Shown in pieces: positions 62,446-64,000 of a DNA stretch of 64,000 nt. Origin of the DNA: Pantoea rwandensis (GTDB taxonomy: Bacteria; Pseudomonadota; Gammaproteobacteria; Enterobacterales; Enterobacteriaceae); the NCBI RefSeq assembly GCF_000759475.1, contig NZ_CP009454.1, forward strand, positions 3,844,001-3,908,000, read 5' to 3'. The position numbers were made by a program, and so were the translations under genes. The notes under the pieces are model-generated. The model had not been told where the DNA came from. It did not search any database and was given only the letters and a program-made list of their open reading frames with translations. Positions within the stretch are counted from its first letter, which is position 1, and each line of letters opens with the position of its first letter.

Positions 62446-63270
62446 ATGCAACAGTTACAGAGCGTTATCGAATCTGCCTTTGAGCGCCGCGCCGATATCA
62501 CGCCAGCCAGCGTGGACAGCGTGACCCGTGAAGCCATTGAACAGGTTATCGGCCTGCTGGATAGCGGCGAACTGCGCGTGTCTGAAAAGATCAACGGAGA
62601 GTGGGTAACGCATCAGTGGCTGAAGAAAGCAGTGCTGCTGTCGTTCCGCATCAATGACAACCAGGTGATGGAAGGCGCAGAAACCCGTTTTTACGACAAA
62701 GTCCCAATGAAGTTCGCGAACTGGGATGAAGCACGCTTCAAAAATGCGGGCTTCCGCGTTGTCCCACCTGCTGCCGTGCGTCAGGGCGCGTTCATTGCAC
62801 GTAACACCGTGCTGATGCCTTCTTACGTCAACATCGGCGCTTACGTTGATGAAGGCACCATGGTTGACACCTGGGCCACCGTAGGTTCTTGTGCGCAGAT
62901 CGGTAAAAATGTTCACCTGTCTGGCGGCGTCGGCATCGGCGGTGTTCTGGAGCCACTGCAGGCTAACCCAACCATCATCGAAGACAACTGCTTCATCGGC
63001 GCACGTTCTGAAATCGTTGAAGGCGTGATCGTTGAAGAAGGTTCAGTGATCTCCATGGGCGTTTACATCGGTCAGAGCACCAAAATCTACGATCGTGAAA
63101 CTGGTGAAGTGCATTACGGCCGCGTGCCAGCGGGTTCAGTGGTGGTATCGGGCAACTTACCGTCTAAAGATGGTAGCTACAGCCTGTACTGCGCCGTGAT
63201 TGTGAAGAAAGTGGACGCTAAAACGCTGGCGAAAACCGGCATCAACGAACTGCTGCGCACCATCGACTAA
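62446..63270 (+). CDS. dapD: Tetrahydrodipicolinate N-succinyltransferase
   Basis: This 274-residue hexapeptide-repeat enzyme catalyses the succinyl step of lysine and diaminopimelate synthesis. It starts [21 protein letters not shown]; the beta-helix [53 protein letters not shown] is diagnostic. It has E. coli length. Ribosome binding site AGGAAAAAA precedes the ATG. A terminator follows 27 bases after the stop. Confidence 0.97.
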   Translation: MQQLQSVIESAFERRADITPASVDSVTREAIEQVIGLLDSGELRVSEKINGEWVTHQWLKKAVLLSFRINDNQVMEGAETRFYDKVPMKFANWDEARFKNAGFRVVPPAAVRQGAFIARNTVLMPSYVNIGAYVDEGTMVDTWATVGSCAQIGKNVHLSGGVGIGGVLEPLQANPTIIEDNCFIGARSEIVEGVIVEEGSVISMGVYIGQSTKIYDRETGEVHYGRVPAGSVVVSGNLPSKDGSYSLYCAVIVKKVDAKTLAKTGINELLRTID

Positions 63271-63297
63271 GTCAGACTTGAGTCAAAACATCCGCCA

Positions 63298-63329
63298 ACG
63301 GGCCTGTATTCAGGCCCGTAATTTTTTCT
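63298..63329 (+). terminator. Intrinsic terminator of dapD
   Basis: ACGGGCCTG, TATT, CAGGCCCGT followed by AATTTTTTCTT. The next 230 bases up to yaeH hold no recognisable gene; a promoter for yaeH is expected there. Confidence 0.92.
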
Positions 63330-63563
63330 TTACACTCTTGCCTTAACTACCTGCTTCGCGCCGCGAATTATCTGGTGCGTTTATTTTTCAAACAGTTCAT
63401 AATCCGCGCCAGTTAACTCCGGTCGCGCACTGTTCATCCCGGTTTTTGTGTCTACAGTTGATTAAGTATGCCGTAAGCGTTCCGGTTGCTGCGTATCTGC
63501 CGCATCCCGAATGATGATGATAGTCCTGCGCGCTCACCCACTCTTAGATGGAATATAAACGCT

Positions 63564-63956
63564 ATGTACGACAACCTGAAAAGCTTAGGTATCAGCTCTC
63601 CTGAAGACATCGACCGTTACAGCCTGCGTCAGGAAGCCAGCAACGACATTCTGAAAATCTATTTCCGCAAAGACAAAGGTGAATTCTTCGCCAAAAGCGT
63701 GAAATTCAAATACCCGCGTCAGCGTAAAACCGTTGTGGCCGATCACACCAGCCAGGGCTATAAAGAAGTACAGGAAATCAGCCCGAACCTGCGTTACGTG
63801 ATCGATGAACTGGACCAGATCTGCCAGCGCGATCAGGTTGAAGTCGATCTGAAGCGCAAAATCCTCGCCGATCTGCGTCATCTGGAAAACGTGGTATCGA
63901 ATAAGATCGCTGAAATTGAATCCGATCTGGATCAACTGACCCGCAACGGTCGTTAA
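63564..63956 (+). CDS. yaeH: DUF3461 family protein YaeH
   Basis: This 130-residue cytoplasmic protein corresponds to E. coli YaeH (128 residues): [57 protein letters not shown], then a helical C-terminal half ([49 protein letters not shown]) likely forming a coiled coil. The function is not known. The longer frame from 63486 is not supported by the family. Confidence 0.9.
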   Translation: MYDNLKSLGISSPEDIDRYSLRQEASNDILKIYFRKDKGEFFAKSVKFKYPRQRKTVVADHTSQGYKEVQEISPNLRYVIDELDQICQRDQVEVDLKRKILADLRHLENVVSNKIAEIESDLDQLTRNGR

Positions 63957-63975
63957 TTTCCCTCCGCGTTCCCAG

Positions 63976-64000
63976 GGCCAGCTTATGCTGGCCTTTTTTT
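63976..64000 (+). terminator. Intrinsic terminator of yaeH
   Basis: GGCCAGC, TTAT, GCTGGCC and at least seven T residues running to the window edge. Confidence 0.9.

Overview
This 64 kb window is a chromosomal segment of a gammaproteobacterium of the order Enterobacterales. Gene order and protein sequence follow Escherichia coli closely from dnaQ to the dapD region. The intergenic repeats, the presence of an hpx purine-catabolism cluster and the absence of several E. coli genes suggest a Pantoea/Erwinia-like member of the Erwiniaceae. The family assignment is an inference; the order is secure.

Region 1 (1-12,140) is an accessory nitrogen-scavenging block for uric acid/allantoin breakdown. 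It holds the 3' part of a regulator-transporter-aminotransferase operon (polar amino-acid type ABC transporter plus the start of hpxJ), the RpiR-type regulator hpxU, the divergent hpxWXYZ operon (oxamate/oxalurate end of the pathway), the hpxSAB operon (GntR regulator, allantoin racemase, allantoinase) and the divergent permease hpxC. Three candidate sigma-54 promoters and one NtrC-like dyad can be read in its control regions, so the block looks wired to nitrogen limitation. It abuts a tRNA-Asp gene.

Region 2 (12,147-20,700) is the conserved dnaQ/rnhA - yafS/gloB - mltD - yafD - yafC - dkgB stretch. It carries an extra MFS exporter gene, and the 3' half of gloB is AT-rich. Region 3 (20,800-26,600) is a complete rRNA operon on the minus strand: P1/P2 promoters, 16S, tRNA-Glu, 23S, 5S, tRNA-Asp and terminator. 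It sits where E. coli has rrnH. Region 4 (26,596-38,341) carries gmhB, the methionine importer metNIQ, rcsF, trmO, proS, arfB, yaeP-rof, a small cytochrome c, tilS, a glyoxalase-family protein and ldcC.

Region 5 (38,688-58,404, minus strand) is the large housekeeping cluster rpsB-tsf-pyrH-frr-dxr-uppS-cdsA-rseP-bamA-skp-lpxD-fabZ-lpxA-lpxB-rnhB-dnaE-accA. It covers translation, isoprenoid and phospholipid precursors, envelope assembly, lipid A, DNA replication and fatty acid synthesis. Region 6 (58,725-64,000, plus strand) carries map, glnD, dapD and yaeH. GlnD, the uridylyltransferase that senses glutamine and ultimately sets NtrC activity, is therefore about 55 kb from the hpx block whose promoters look NtrC/sigma-54 dependent.

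No CRISPR array, insertion sequence, prophage or toxin-antitoxin module was seen. The least explained parts of the window are the hpx control regions, the undetermined ligand of the hpx ABC transporter, and several long palindromic intergenic repeats: one clear ERIC element, one ERIC-like sequence inside the rRNA operon and two further cruciform elements.
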